Below are positions 16,450 through 23,114 of a DNA stretch of 64,000 nt, one piece after another. The notes under the pieces were generated by a model, which searched no databases, had not been told where the DNA came from, and saw only the letters and a list, made by a program, of their open reading frames with translations. The translations under genes were made by a program, and so were the position numbers. This stretch comes from Cribrihabitans_A neustonicus (GTDB lineage Bacteria > Pseudomonadota > Alphaproteobacteria > Rhodobacterales > Rhodobacteraceae). Numbering within the stretch: position 1 is the stretch's first letter; each line of letters opens with the position of its first letter. Location: the NCBI RefSeq assembly GCF_048820895.1, contig NZ_JBMERQ010000012.1, positions 16,320 through 80,319 of the forward strand, written 5' to 3'.

Positions 16450-16601
16450 ACGAGATCAGCCAGCGTGGGACACGCGAGACAAAACGGAAGCGCAAGCCGA
16501 CGTGGAATTCTCGCCTGTTAAAGGGCGTATTCTGGGTAGCCTGGGGGATGGGGAAACTCTTTGACCTCACCGAATGGCTGTCCCGGTTGTCTGGCGACTA
16601 A
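16434..16601 (+). CDS. Small basic protein, 55 aa
   Basis: Starts MAYDT, exactly like the DUF2493 protein at 20297, then diverges into a basic segment (RETKRKRKPTWNSR) and an amphipathic hydrophobic helix (LLKGVFWVAWGMGKLFDLTEWL, given in parts: LLKGVFWVAWGMG then KLFDL). AGGAGGCCATAAC provides a good Shine-Dalgarno. It may be a genuine small protein of the cargo or the hybrid product of a recombination that joined a duplicated start region to foreign DNA. No function is known. Confidence 0.5.
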   Translation: MAYDTDEISQRGTRETKRKRKPTWNSRLLKGVFWVAWGMGKLFDLTEWLSRLSGD

Positions 16602-16646
16602 CCGCGCGACCCTTAATGTTCGCATTTGGCGAAAGGAGGACCGAGA

Positions 16647-16952
16647 ATGCTAGGTGAAGCACTGAGATTGATCCGGGTCTTCCATGACCTGAAACAGAAC
16701 GAGTTGGCGGAACGTCTCGATATTTCCCAATCGCACCTTTCTGATATCGAACGATGCCGGAAAGTGCCAAGTCAGGAAATCGTTGCACGATACGCCGAAG
16801 AGTTTGATCTGCCAGTCAGCTCGATCTGGTTTTTTGACGAGAAGCTGACAGAAGGCACGACGCCGGGCGCTATCGAGAAAGCGCGTGGGGTTGTCGCTGA
16901 CAAGATACTTGATTTTCTTCGGATGATCGAGCGGAAGCGGGCGTCATCATGA
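16647..16952 (+). CDS. XRE-family regulator of the retron operon
   Basis: A 101-residue Cro/C1-type regulator. Residues about 5-60 form the helix-turn-helix (ALRLIRVFHDLKQNELAERL, then ISQSHLSDIERCRKVPS, with recognition helix QSHLSDIE). The rest (about 61-101) is helical with an acidic linker. GAAAGGAGG lies 8 bp before the ATG at 16647; the in-frame codon at 16626 has no support. Its last four bases overlap the start of the reverse transcriptase gene (ATGA), so the two are translationally coupled. Many retrons carry an XRE-like accessory protein; it may repress the operon or form part of the silencing complex (inference). Confidence 0.88.
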   Translation: MLGEALRLIRVFHDLKQNELAERLDISQSHLSDIERCRKVPSQEIVARYAEEFDLPVSSIWFFDEKLTEGTTPGAIEKARGVVADKILDFLRMIERKRASS

Positions 16953-17839
16953 CGAAGCGCCGCGACAAGTCCTATGCCCTCGATCAATGTGCCCTCTATC
17001 GGTGCAGCACACGCAAAAAGTTGTTCAAACTATTACAGACCAGTTCCGAGAAGTTTGCTGAGTTGAAGGCCGCACCCGATCTCTACAAGCCTCTGCGCAA
17101 GAAGAAAAAAGACGGAACATTCCGTCCTATCCTTGCACCACGGGGCGATCTGAAGCGTATTCAACGGCGGATCGGAGAGTTGCTGCTGCGGGTGAAAACT
17201 CCTGACTACCTGATGTCGCCAGTACGCGGTCGCTCGAACATCGACAATGCCGCACGGCATCGCGGTGCAGCGGCGTTCCATCTTCTCGACATCGAAGATT
17301 TCTATCCGAGCTGCACGGCCAGCAAGGTAGCATGGTTCTTTAGCAAATATCTCGGGTGCCCTCCCGACGTAGTGAAGGTCCTCCTTGATCTCACAACGCT
17401 GAACGGGGTTCTGCCAGCCGGAAGCCCTGCCAGCCCATCGCTGGCCTTCTGGGCCTACGCCGACATGTGGGACGAGATTGATCAGCTGACCCGTGATGCC
17501 GGATGCCAAGTAAGCGTGTATGTCGATGACATAACAGTTTCTGGGCAAAACGTTCCCGGGGTGCTGATTCATGCGATCAAGGAGCGGCTTGCTCACCATG
17601 GTCACAGCTTCAAAGCGTCAAAGGAAATCGGTCAGATTAATGCGCCGGTGGTAGTAACGGGCGTCGTGGTGCGAGATCAAACGCTTCTCATGCCAAACGT
17701 TCAGCACCTAGAACGTCATAAACTTAGGGCAGAGATCGCGAAACTTCCCGAGGGATACGAGAAGGCTAAGAAGATGGCCTCTCTCATGGGGCGTGAAGGC
17801 ACCGAGCAGCAAATCCTGGCGCGCAACCAGGCTCACTGA
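16949..17839 (+). CDS. Retron-type reverse transcriptase
   Basis: Retron RTs copy part of a structured RNA into branched msDNA, and the RT-msDNA complex restrains a toxic effector until phage infection. The 296 residues carry the RT core: KDGTFRPILAP (block 1, near 55), LLDIEDFYPSC (A, near 112), LPAGSPASPSLA (B, near 155), and Y191-V-D-D194-ITVSG (C; YVDD in place of the commoner YADD). Two retron signatures are present: N100-A-A-R-H104 (NAxxH) and V236-T-G238 (VTG). It lacks the maturase and endonuclease domains of group II intron RTs. The gene overlaps the XRE gene by 4 bp and is followed after 19 bp by the TIR gene, forming one operon. The cognate RNA is probably upstream (see 16100-16408). 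Confidence 0.92.
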   Translation: MTKRRDKSYALDQCALYRCSTRKKLFKLLQTSSEKFAELKAAPDLYKPLRKKKKDGTFRPILAPRGDLKRIQRRIGELLLRVKTPDYLMSPVRGRSNIDNAARHRGAAAFHLLDIEDFYPSCTASKVAWFFSKYLGCPPDVVKVLLDLTTLNGVLPAGSPASPSLAFWAYADMWDEIDQLTRDAGCQVSVYVDDITVSGQNVPGVLIHAIKERLAHHGHSFKASKEIGQINAPVVVTGVVVRDQTLLMPNVQHLERHKLRAEIAKLPEGYEKAKKMASLMGREGTEQQILARNQAH

Positions 17840-17858
17840 TTTTCAATGATGGGTTAAC

Positions 17859-18824
17859 ATGACAACTGTTTTCTTTTCCTACTGCCACGCTGACGAGGCA
17901 CTACGAGACCAGCTGGAACGCCAGCTCAGAATCCTTCAGCGTCAAGGCCTGATAGAGACCTGGCACGACCGCCGGATTGAGGCGGGGCAGGACTTCGCCG
18001 GTGAGATCGACGCGCACATTGAAGCCGATGAGATCATCCTGCTGCTGGTAAGCCCGGATTTTCTAAACTCTGACTATTGTTATGAGATCGAGATGACCCG
18101 TGCGCTGGAACGGCATAAGGCGGGAGAGGCCATCGTGATCCCGGTCATTCTGCGCGATTGCCTCTGGCATGGCGCCCCCTTCGGCAAGCTGATGGCCACG
18201 CCAACGGACGGTCGTCCGGTCACGCAATGGCCGGACATCGACCATGCGTTCCGTCTCGTCGCCGAAGCCGTTCAGGCGGCAGCAAAGCGCATCGGTAGTC
18301 CACAATCGGTCACCAAGCAGTCAGCGGCACCTGTCATCATGCAAAACACGCAGTCAGTCAACAGATCGACACCGGCTCAAGTGATCCGGTCAAGTAATCT
18401 GCGGGTGGCCAAAACGTTCACAGACCGTGATCGTGATGCTTTCCAGACCGAGGCGTTTGAGTTCATGGCAAAATATTTCGAGAACTCGCTTTCTGAATTG
18501 TCTGCTCGCAATCCCGAGATTGACGGGTCGTTCCGCAGGCTTGACGCAAATCGCTTCAGCGCTGTTGCCTACCATAACGGTCAGTCTGCTAGCCGCTGCA
18601 CCGTGTTCATGGGGGGGCGGCATATGGGGGGCATTGCTTACACTGCGGCCGAAAATGCAGACACCAACGGGTTCAATGAAAACCTAACCGTCGAGGCCGA
18701 TGAGCAAACCCTGTATCTGCGGAGTATGGGGATGGCACACTCCGGCCAAAACAGAGACCAGAAGCTGACGTTTGAGGGTGCGGCAGAAACTTACTGGCAG
18801 ATGTTTGTGCAGCCACTTCAGTGA
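17859..18824 (+). CDS. TIR-domain effector of the retron system
   Basis: Residues 1-125 are a TIR domain: VFFSYCHADEALRDQLERQL at the start, W35-H-D-R-R-I near the BB loop, then IILLLVSPDFLNSDYCYEIE with the expected catalytic Glu at 76 or 78. Bacterial TIR effectors usually cleave NAD+ when triggered, causing abortive infection. Residues about 175-321 form a second, unrecognised domain (KTFTDRDRDAFQTEAFEFMA, YFENSLSEL, then a beta-rich part) that may sense the RT-msDNA complex. It sits 19 bp behind the RT gene. TIR effectors have been reported with retrons, so XRE-RT-TIR is read as one defence system; activity is inferred. Confidence 0.88.
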   Translation: MTTVFFSYCHADEALRDQLERQLRILQRQGLIETWHDRRIEAGQDFAGEIDAHIEADEIILLLVSPDFLNSDYCYEIEMTRALERHKAGEAIVIPVILRDCLWHGAPFGKLMATPTDGRPVTQWPDIDHAFRLVAEAVQAAAKRIGSPQSVTKQSAAPVIMQNTQSVNRSTPAQVIRSSNLRVAKTFTDRDRDAFQTEAFEFMAKYFENSLSELSARNPEIDGSFRRLDANRFSAVAYHNGQSASRCTVFMGGRHMGGIAYTAAENADTNGFNENLTVEADEQTLYLRSMGMAHSGQNRDQKLTFEGAAETYWQMFVQPLQ

Positions 18825-18876
18825 CAACCGCGGCACCTTCAAAGGTTTCTGTTCTCTTTGTTTTCTGACGTTTTCA

Positions 18877-19383
18877 TCAAGGTTGCGAAACCTGCTTGGC
18901 GGGATGACGGAAGATCACGGGCGCGAGGCCAGTCTCGGGATCATTCTCGTTGAGGACAATTTTCCATGACCTAAATACTGCTTCGATGGGTGACCTGTCA
19001 GGCTTGGTGCCTGTCAGCGGACAGTTGACTTTGCTCTTCATGGGCCCCCGGGACTGAAATGCGCATAAGCCATAGGCACCGTTCCACATGATGATGTCGC
19101 CAATTTCAGGTGAGGCATAGCCTCCCATTTGGATATCCCCAGTGGGGTCGAGCACCAGCTTCCAGTTCTGGCCATACGAGAGGCAGAGGTCAGGTCTGTG
19201 TTCCACATAGTGAATACTGAATAGGTCATCGCCTTGGTCATGCATTGTAACGAAACCAAGATCCTCATCGAGTTTGATAACAAGCATGGCCAGTTCAGCC
19301 CCTCTGCCAAAGTTGCAGAAACCAATTTCTCCCACTTCGAAGTCGGCCATGGGCTTGAGAGTTGTTGAAAATAGAACTTCCAT
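18877..19383 (-). CDS. Hypothetical protein, 168 aa, convergent to the TIR gene
   Basis: No family recognised. The protein is acidic and beta-rich (EVGEIGFCNFGRGAELAMLV, ELAMLVIKLDEDLGFVTMHD, MGGYASPEIGDIIMWNGAYG) with several Cys residues and no membrane segment. TAAGG lies about 8 bp before the ATG. It is transcribed toward the retron operon, with only 52 bp between the two stop codons, and lies inside the region bounded by the 18-bp repeats, so it belongs to the same cargo. Base composition is lower in GC than the backbone. It could be a further defence component or unrelated passenger. Confidence 0.6.
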   Translation of the reverse strand: MEVLFSTTLKPMADFEVGEIGFCNFGRGAELAMLVIKLDEDLGFVTMHDQGDDLFSIHYVEHRPDLCLSYGQNWKLVLDPTGDIQMGGYASPEIGDIIMWNGAYGLCAFQSRGPMKSKVNCPLTGTKPDRSPIEAVFRSWKIVLNENDPETGLAPVIFRHPAKQVSQP

Positions 19384-20294
19384 GATACTACCTTACTTTC
19401 TATTTACATGCGGCATCTTGAGTCGATTCTTGAGACCAATTCATCCTACTGGCCGAACGCACGTAGAGAGAACTGACATAGTGCGAATGGTAGCCGACCA
19501 ACTAAAAATGCGTGGCTTACCACCTACCCTCGATTGCTCCTATATCTCACGCCAATGCCTCGGCGGCTAGGTCTGATTCAGCGGATCCAAATCCTCGAGC
19601 GGGCGCCGCGTGAGAGGAGGTTGCTAGGTACTTGCGTTAAACAGACTCGCGCAGATCGCAACGAATGACCACAATTCGCCATCACGTCGAATGCTTGGAC
19701 AAGTAATCCGTATAGTCGGCAGCGGCGTCGCCAGCACATCAACCTTGGGCTATGCCTTGCGGCCTCCCCAGCTCGGCTTCGCGTGTCGCAGGGGAGAACG
19801 GCCCTTCGGTCCGTCGCGCATTCGGCCATGCGGCCTCACCGCGGCGTTGCGCTTGGCATCCCGGTTTGCCCGCCTCGCGAGCACGTTCCTCCCCGGCCGC
19901 TCCGCCGGATTGCGCTCTGGTCTGTTTTGGCCTGAGGCCAAAACGATCCCGCCGCTCCATCCGTCTCCCGCGTCCGGTCGGCCCGTTTGCCTGCTCGGGT
20001 CGGGCAAACCTACCGTCAAAACACACACACATGAGCGTGGAAGCATATCCTCCGGATGGCCCCCAAATCAGCCCGCGTCAAGGATCGCAAAACTTTTCGG
20101 CGAGGGCGGGGCATGTGGCGCGGGATGGTCCCGTGTGTGAGGGCGCGCATGTGTCCGGTGCTGCGCGCAGAAAACTTTTGCGCCCGGCAAGCCGGCGGCT
20201 GCGCCGTCCCTGACCCGGGCAGATTCGGAAACCAGGCATTCGGCCATGCCCCCACACTCACGTGGCGGCTCCTCAACCGAATACTGGAGACCAG
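19384..20294. other. Gene-free 0.9-kb stretch with GC-rich hairpins
   Basis: No convincing gene in either strand; overlapping ORFs in several frames are short and low in conserved character. 19384-19700 is of mixed composition and may hold decayed sequence. 19740-20290 is GC-rich and structured, including a perfect inverted repeat GTTTTGGCC (19924-19932) / GGCCAAAAC (19936-19944) around TGA. The word GCATTCGGCCATGC appears twice, near 19819 and 20238. It forms the right end of the cargo region and the leader of the DUF2493 gene. Confidence 0.5.
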
Positions 20295-20312
20295 ACATGG
20301 CTTACGACACCG
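20295..20312 (+). repeat. 18-bp direct repeat, right copy
   Basis: ACATGGCTTACGACACCG, identical to 16432-16449. It covers the start codon of the DUF2493 gene. Confidence 0.65.
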
Positions 20313-21226
20313 CAAACACCTACGAGACCATCGAGCTTTTCGGACTGACTGAGAAGGACGCACAGCTGCCGATCCCGGAAGATCACATCCTGACCGACCG
20401 CATTATCCGCGAGAGCTTCGAGGTATTGCTCGGTGAGCTGCGCGGGACCGGCCTTGAGGCAGAAATCGAACCGCTGGCCCATGGGCTCGCCACGATCCTG
20501 CAGCGCCGCAAGGTGGCGCTTGGCAAGGAGGTCGACCGCACCGCCGACAAGATCGGCGCGCTGGCAAAATCCCACGACGGATCGGAGATCGCCGAGACCG
20601 CGCTCGAAGAAGCGCAGGCACGCTTTCTGAAGCTGCGCGAGATCGTCGGCGCGATCGAGGTGATGAGCGAGGCGGCGGCGGAATGCTACGAGGTCGAGAC
20701 GGGCCACGCCTTCATCCCGGCAGCCGGGTCGCGCGCAAGCGTCCGGGCGCAAGAGACCGGGGCGGTCTTCGAGGCCCGGCAGCTGCTGGAGCAGCACGAC
20801 CGGGAAACCGCCGAGAAGTCGAAAGTCGAGGGGGTGCCCCTGATCGTCTCGGGCGCAACCGACTGGACCGATGTCGATGTGATCTTCAACACGCTCGACA
20901 AGGTTCGCGAACGGATCAAGCAGAACCGCAACCAGGAGATCTTCCTCTGCCACAAGGGTGGCAAGCACGGGGCGGAGATGATCGCGGCTCGGTGGGCCCG
21001 AGCACGCGGGGTCGCGCAAGCGCGCTTCGATCCGCGCTGGTCCGCGCATGGGCGGGCGGCACCGTTCAAGTGCAACGACGAGATGCTGGACGACAAGTTG
21101 GCGGCGACGGGGGTTGTACTCTTCGGCGGCAACGGAGTCGCGCTGAACCTCGGGCAGAAGGCGGAGGCAAAAGGCCTGACGGTCATGCGGGTTGCTGACC
21201 CGGCGAAGAGGTCTGCGGAGAAGTGA
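20297..21226 (+). CDS. DUF2493 (YpsA/SLOG-like) domain protein
   Basis: 309 residues. The N-terminal 190 are helical and plasmid-specific (EDHILTDRIIRESFEVLLGE, ATILQRRKVALGKE). The C-terminal domain (about 195-305) is DUF2493, a SLOG-superfamily nucleotide-binding Rossmann fold: LIVSGATDWTDVDVI (first strand and glycine loop), FLCHKGGKHGAEMIAARWA (phosphate-binding GG...GAE), then ARFDPRWSAHGRAAPFKCND and VVLFGGNG. SLOG proteins bind nucleotide-derived ligands; a role in plasmid biology is suspected but unproven. The ATG at 20297 is inside the 18-bp repeat shared with 16434. It is followed by a stable hairpin terminator. Confidence 0.87.
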   Translation: MAYDTANTYETIELFGLTEKDAQLPIPEDHILTDRIIRESFEVLLGELRGTGLEAEIEPLAHGLATILQRRKVALGKEVDRTADKIGALAKSHDGSEIAETALEEAQARFLKLREIVGAIEVMSEAAAECYEVETGHAFIPAAGSRASVRAQETGAVFEARQLLEQHDRETAEKSKVEGVPLIVSGATDWTDVDVIFNTLDKVRERIKQNRNQEIFLCHKGGKHGAEMIAARWARARGVAQARFDPRWSAHGRAAPFKCNDEMLDDKLAATGVVLFGGNGVALNLGQKAEAKGLTVMRVADPAKRSAEK

Positions 21227-21232
21227 ATTGAG

Positions 21233-21256
21233 AGGGTCGCCTTCGGGCGGCCCTTT
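21233..21256 (+). terminator. Terminator after the DUF2493 gene
   Basis: AGGGTCGCC (21233-21241), TTCG tetraloop, GGCGGCCCT (21246-21254) with one G-T pair, then TTCGTC. The UUCG-type loop makes it very stable. Confidence 0.65.
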
Positions 21257-21419
21257 CGTCATGTCTCATGGCGCGTGCGATCGGTCACACTTGATCGGCA
21301 GTCCGCGGCGTGCAGCACCGTCATCGCTATACCCAGCCCGTCAGAGTTCGGCCCATCCGCATCGGTACGGGCTGGGGATGGTGCGCACCTCGCATATCGT
21401 AAGCAGCGCAAGGCCGAGG

Positions 21420-21573
21420 GGTCGAGACGTCACACATGAGGCTGAAGACCTGCACGTCCCTCGGAGGGTGTTTCGGAACATAGCATCCACGCGGGCGGGC
21501 TCCTTCAGCACCCCGGCCAGGATCGGCGGGACGCGAACGCGGATGGTGGCGTCGGCGTTATGGCAAGGGTCAT
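21420..21573 (-). pseudogene. Decayed inverted copy of the 68-aa gene at 21762
   Basis: On the minus strand a good Shine-Dalgarno (AAAAAGGAGTGATCCGG) precedes an ATG at 21573. The reading frame then breaks, but one frame shows RVDAMFRNTLRG and the nucleotides GTCTTCAGCCTCA, matching RVGAMFRNTRNG and TTCTTCAGCCTCA of the 68-residue protein at 21762. At least one frameshift and several small indels are needed to join the pieces. I read it as a degenerate paralogue lying in opposite orientation to the intact gene. The remaining part of 21257-21761 holds no other gene that I can support. Confidence 0.5.
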
Positions 21574-21761
21574 CCGGATCACTCCTTTTTGCTCATGGAT
21601 GTGGATCGCACGGGGTCGGCCCGTTCGTGCCCTCAGCTCACACTGCGGCAAGCACAAATACGGTTTCCACGGCGGGGCCGCGGACCCTCCGCATTTGCGC
21701 TTGCGATCGGTCCTCTTGCCCCCGTGCCGGGTGATCCCCATCGCAACAAGGAGTAACCCAA

Positions 21762-21968
21762 ATGACCAACCACTACGTCGCCACCGTCCCCGTCAAGTTC
21801 ACCGACACCGATGGCCAGGAGCGCACCCGTTTTCAGCGCGTGGGCGCGATGTTCCGCAACACCCGCAACGGGGACGGCTCGGAGTTCTTCAGCCTCAAGC
21901 TCGACTTCCCGGTCGCGGTCTCGGAGCTGGTGATGTTCCCACCGAGCGCGAAAGATCCCCAGGACTAA
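21762..21968 (+). CDS. Small conserved plasmid protein, 68 aa
   Basis: A compact beta-rich protein (YVATVPVKFTDTDGQERTRF, RVGAMFRNTRNGDGSEFFSL, then LKLDFPVAVSELVMFPP). The layout (strand, turn, MFxNxRxGxGxxFFSLKLD) is reminiscent of DUF736-like small proteins, but I cannot name the family. ACAAGGAGTAACCC gives a strong ribosome-binding site. It is followed by an 11-bp perfect hairpin and lies just before the oriT-like stretch. A diverged, broken copy lies upstream in the opposite direction. Function unknown. Confidence 0.7.
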   Translation: MTNHYVATVPVKFTDTDGQERTRFQRVGAMFRNTRNGDGSEFFSLKLDFPVAVSELVMFPPSAKDPQD

Positions 21969-21984
21969 ATCCTCTGGCGAGGAT

Positions 21985-22441
21985 GGGCCGCCCCAGGACG
22001 ATCTTGGGGCGGCCCGATCCCTGTTCCAGGGATGCCGTGTCCGGCGGTCGGTTCGCCCGAGGTGACCTCCTCTTGGTGCCGGTCGCTGCGCGCGCAACGG
22101 ACGATCGCCGCTCGGAATGATCCGGCCGCGACAGACCGGCCAGTCAGCCTCAAGGGGGCCATCCACAAAAACAGGCAGGCCAGGGCCTCCCGGTTTTTGC
22201 GGCAGAGATTTGGCGGAGCCAAATCTGGCCCTCCTTGACCCTGCCTGTCCGCCCTGTCGGTGGGGTTTGCGCCCGCCCGCGGTTCCGTCCGAACACGTGC
22301 GTGTTCGGCCAGACCCTCGGGCGGTGCTGGGGAAGGGGACCCATTGGACAGGTGGGTCGCCCGATGGTGAGGGTGGCAGAGCCGCGTCCCTGCGGGCCGC
22401 GGCGCGAAGCGGACACCAAGGCTGCCTGAGCCTGAATGCGA
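21985..22441. other. Hairpin-rich noncoding region, oriT candidate
   Basis: The 0.5 kb before the mobilisation genes has no credible ORF. It contains GGGCCGCCCCA (21985) / TGGGGCGGCCC (22005), which may serve as terminator of the 68-aa gene; AGATTTGGC (22206) / GCCAAATCT (22218) around GGA; and CCGAACACG / CGTGTTCGG near 22290-22310. The second repeat is followed 13 bp later by ACCCTGCC (22238-22245), loosely like the nick region of IncP/MOBP origins. Origins of transfer usually lie next to the relaxase genes, so this is the most likely place; the nick site itself is a guess. Confidence 0.45.
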
Positions 22442-22476
22442 CGTAAGTATATAATTGACAGAGTGGTATATTATCG
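22442..22476 (+). promoter_or_regulatory. Putative transfer-regulon operators, tandem sites 2a and 2b
   Basis: CGTAAGTATATAATTG (22442-22457) and GAGTGGTATATTATCG (22461-22476) each match CGATAGTATATTATCG at 12 of 16 positions, centres 19 bp apart. A TTGACA at 22455-22460 overlaps the first site. The mobC-like start is 57 bp downstream. Confidence 0.55.
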
Positions 22477-22532
22477 TAAGGTGGGGTCAGCTTTGGTGGA
22501 AGGTGGCAGGAAATAGGGGGTCTTTCTTCCGC

Positions 22533-23114
22533 ATGTCCCGAACAAAACGCCTGACAGAGATGGAGAAGATGCAGATCGTTCGCGAGGCTGCGGAGGGTGT
22601 GTCCACAACTGTGTTGGCGGAGCGTTTCGAGGTCACATCGCGAGCCGTGCGCTACGTCCTGAAAGCCGATGCCGAGCGTCAGATGGATGCCGCGATCCCG
22701 GTCTCGGCGGTCAGTGTGAAGGTCACGGCTGCGGAGCTTGAGGCGCTCGACGCGGTGCTGGCCGCCGCCGGGATCGAGAGCCGTGCCGAGGGGCTGCGGC
22801 GGCTCATTCAGGCGGCCGGCGGGGTGTTCGTTCCGGATTCGCAGATGGCAGCCGAAATGGCGCGCTACAGAGCCTCTCTGCACGAGGTCGGTAATGGGGT
22901 CGCGCAGATCGCCAAGCAGATGACGCAGGCCAATCGGCAGGGGCAGGGGGCCGGCTCGGAGTTCACCGAATTGCGCCTTGCGCAGATGCGCGGGCTGGCG
23001 CGGTTCATCCTGGATTCTGCTGACGAGATCGATCTGCTCCTGCGCCGTCGTCGCGACGCGATGCAGCTGGAGGCCACAGCCGCGCTGAGGGAGTTTGCCC
23101 ATGCGGCTGAATGA
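22533..23114 (+). CDS. MobC/VirD1-like relaxosome accessory protein
   Basis: Relaxosome accessory proteins bind oriT and help the relaxase nick. The 193 residues begin with a helix-turn-helix (TEMEKMQIVREAAEGVSTTV, then LAERFEVTSRAVRYVLK, about 8-45), followed by a MobC-like segment (VSVKVTAAELEALDAVLAAA, AEGLRRLIQAAGGV, about 60-100) and a C-terminal helical part containing GNGVAQIAKQMTQANRQG, typical of MobC proteins. The ATG at 22533 starts the conserved part; the longer frame from 22455 overlaps the operator and promoter. It overlaps the relaxase start by 14 bp, so both are made together. Confidence 0.85.
   Translation: MSRTKRLTEMEKMQIVREAAEGVSTTVLAERFEVTSRAVRYVLKADAERQMDAAIPVSAVSVKVTAAELEALDAVLAAAGIESRAEGLRRLIQAAGGVFVPDSQMAAEMARYRASLHEVGNGVAQIAKQMTQANRQGQGAGSEFTELRLAQMRGLARFILDSADEIDLLLRRRRDAMQLEATAALREFAHAAE

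Noticed and set aside
19752..20213. Overlapping ORFs in several frames
   Set aside because: Products are Arg/Pro/Ser-rich without conserved blocks; the region is better described as structured noncoding DNA.
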